NCBI RefSeq assembly: GCF_031191205.1
Contig: NZ_CP133470.1
Span: 317,501 to 381,500, forward strand
DNA: 64,000 nucleotides
Direction: 5' to 3'
Source: Haemophilus parainfluenzae ATCC 33392
GTDB taxonomy: Bacteria; Pseudomonadota; Gammaproteobacteria; Enterobacterales; Pasteurellaceae
Both the position numbers and the translations under genes were made by a program. Below the pieces are notes generated by a model, which was not told where the DNA came from, did no database searches, and saw only the letters and a list, made by a program, of their open reading frames with translations. Shown here one piece after another: positions 63,254-64,000 of this stretch; position 1 is the stretch's first letter; each line of letters begins with the position of its first letter.

Positions 63254-63272
63254 GGCGAGATTGTCTCTCGCC
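63254..63272 (-). terminator. pyrH terminator
   Basis: GGCGAGA (63254-63260) with TCTCGCC (63266-63272), 5-nt loop, followed on the minus strand by TTTTTTATG. About 18 nt after the pyrH stop. Confidence 0.85.
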
Positions 63273-63290
63273 ATTTTATTCTTTAAAAAA

Positions 63291-64000
63291 TTAACTAATC
63301 GTTGTACCTTCTTCTGTACCGAGTACCACTTTGCGTAACGCACCGGGTTTACACATATTAAACACACGAATTGGCATACCGTGGTCACGAGCTAGTGTGA
63401 ATGCAGCTAAATCCATTACTTTTAATTCTTTATCAATCACTTCTGCATAAGATAATTTATGGTATAGCTTCGCATTAGGATTTTTTGCAGGGTCGCAATC
63501 ATACACACCATCAACTTTGGTCGCTTTTAACACGATATCCGCTTCAATTTCGATACCACGTAAGCATGCGGCAGAATCTGTAGTAAAGAATGGGCTACCG
63601 GTACCGGCTGAGAAAATGACTACACGTTTTTCACGCAACATTTTAATCGCTTCAGACCAGTTATAGGTATCGCAAATACCATTTAATTGGAACGCAGACA
63701 TTAATTTTGCATTCACATCTGCACGGTGAAGCGCATCACGCATTGCCAAGCCATTCATCACCGTTGCAAGCATTCCCATGTGGTCGCCCACCACGCGATT
63801 CATGCCGGCTTTAGCTAATTTTGCGCCACGGAATAAGTTACCACCGCCGAGTACAACACCAACTTCCACGCCCATTTCAATTAATTCTTTAATCTCTAAC
63901 GCCATACGATCAAGGATTGAAGGATCGATACCGAAGCCCTCATCTCCTTGTAATGCTTCACCACTTAATTTCAATAAAATACGTTTGTAAATTGGTTGAC
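63291..64000 (-). CDS. pyrH: Uridylate kinase (5' end just off the window)
   Basis: Phosphorylates UMP to UDP for pyrimidine nucleotide supply. The reverse strand reads [20 protein letters not shown] at its 5' end, so only the start codon and at most one base of codon 2 lie past the right edge. The amino acid kinase fold motif [11 protein letters not shown] and the [13 protein letters not shown] segment are seen. First gene here of the envelope cluster on the minus strand. Confidence 0.95.
   Translation of the reverse strand, partial: QPIYKRILLKLSGEALQGDEGFGIDPSILDRMALEIKELIEMGVEVGVVLGGGNLFRGAKLAKAGMNRVVGDHMGMLATVMNGLAMRDALHRADVNAKLMSAFQLNGICDTYNWSEAIKMLREKRVVIFSAGTGSPFFTTDSAACLRGIEIEADIVLKATKVDGVYDCDPAKNPNAKLYHKLSYAEVIDKELKVMDLAAFTLARDHGMPIRVFNMCKPGALRKVVLGTEEGTTIS

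Overview
The window is chromosomal DNA of a Haemophilus-type member of the Pasteurellaceae, most likely Haemophilus parainfluenzae or a close relative. The evidence is a low-GC genome, many copies of the Haemophilus uptake signal sequence core AAGTGCGGT (both strands, often as inverted pairs that form terminators), and gene order and protein sequences close to what I recall for H. influenzae. The species call is an inference; the genus-level call is solid. I see no prophage, insertion sequence, CRISPR array, integron or toxin cluster. Most of the window is well-known core genome.

Layout. 1-5.4 kb: 5' part of rne with a long structured leader, then rluC, hfq, hflX and a short-form tyrR with a perfect TyrR box. 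5.5-9.1 kb: a four-gene siderophore-type ABC importer under a probable Fur box. 9.2-18.5 kb: mepM, znuCB, accA, pdxY, tilS, mutH, ogt, fadL. 18.7-26.4 kb: yfcZ, purMN under a PurR box, the yciC-yciB-yciA-yciI group, slt, trpR with its own operator, mtgA. 26.5-28.7 kb: tRNA-Ala(GGC), gltX and four identical tRNA-Val(UAC) genes. 28.8-35.8 kb: an unassigned amidohydrolase, yejM, yejL, yejK, bamE, cpxRA. 35.8-39.1 kb: copper module copA-copZ/cueR, then metJ with a tandem met-box array. 39.1-45.7 kb: galU, csrA, alaS, uspA, pepP, ygfB. 45.8-49.4 kb: groESL under a heat-shock promoter and aspA under a CRP-type promoter. 49.4-50.9 kb: a decayed SLC13-family transporter gene (pseudogene). 51-64 kb: the envelope cluster, transcribed leftwards: pyrH, frr, dxr, uppS, cdsA, rseP, bamA, skp, lpxD, fabZ, lpxA, lpxB, rnhB, interrupted by several terminator-like hairpins.

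The main biological theme is cell-envelope construction: lipid A (lpxD/A/B, fabZ, yejM), outer-membrane protein assembly (bamA, bamE, skp), undecaprenyl-PP and isoprenoid synthesis (uppS, dxr), peptidoglycan remodelling (slt, mtgA, mepM) and envelope stress (rseP, cpxRA). A second theme is metal handling (siderophore importer, ZnuCB, CopA/CopZ/CueR).

The most informative non-coding signals are readable operators: TyrR, PurR, FadR, TrpR, MetJ, CueR, Fur-like, CRP and sigma-32 sites, each in front of the gene expected for that regulator. I found no convincing undescribed system. The best follow-up items are the amidohydrolase with a Gln at the usual catalytic Glu, the palindrome before znuC, the USS hairpin inside hflX, the SLC13 pseudogene and the attenuator-like hairpins in the lpx/bam cluster.
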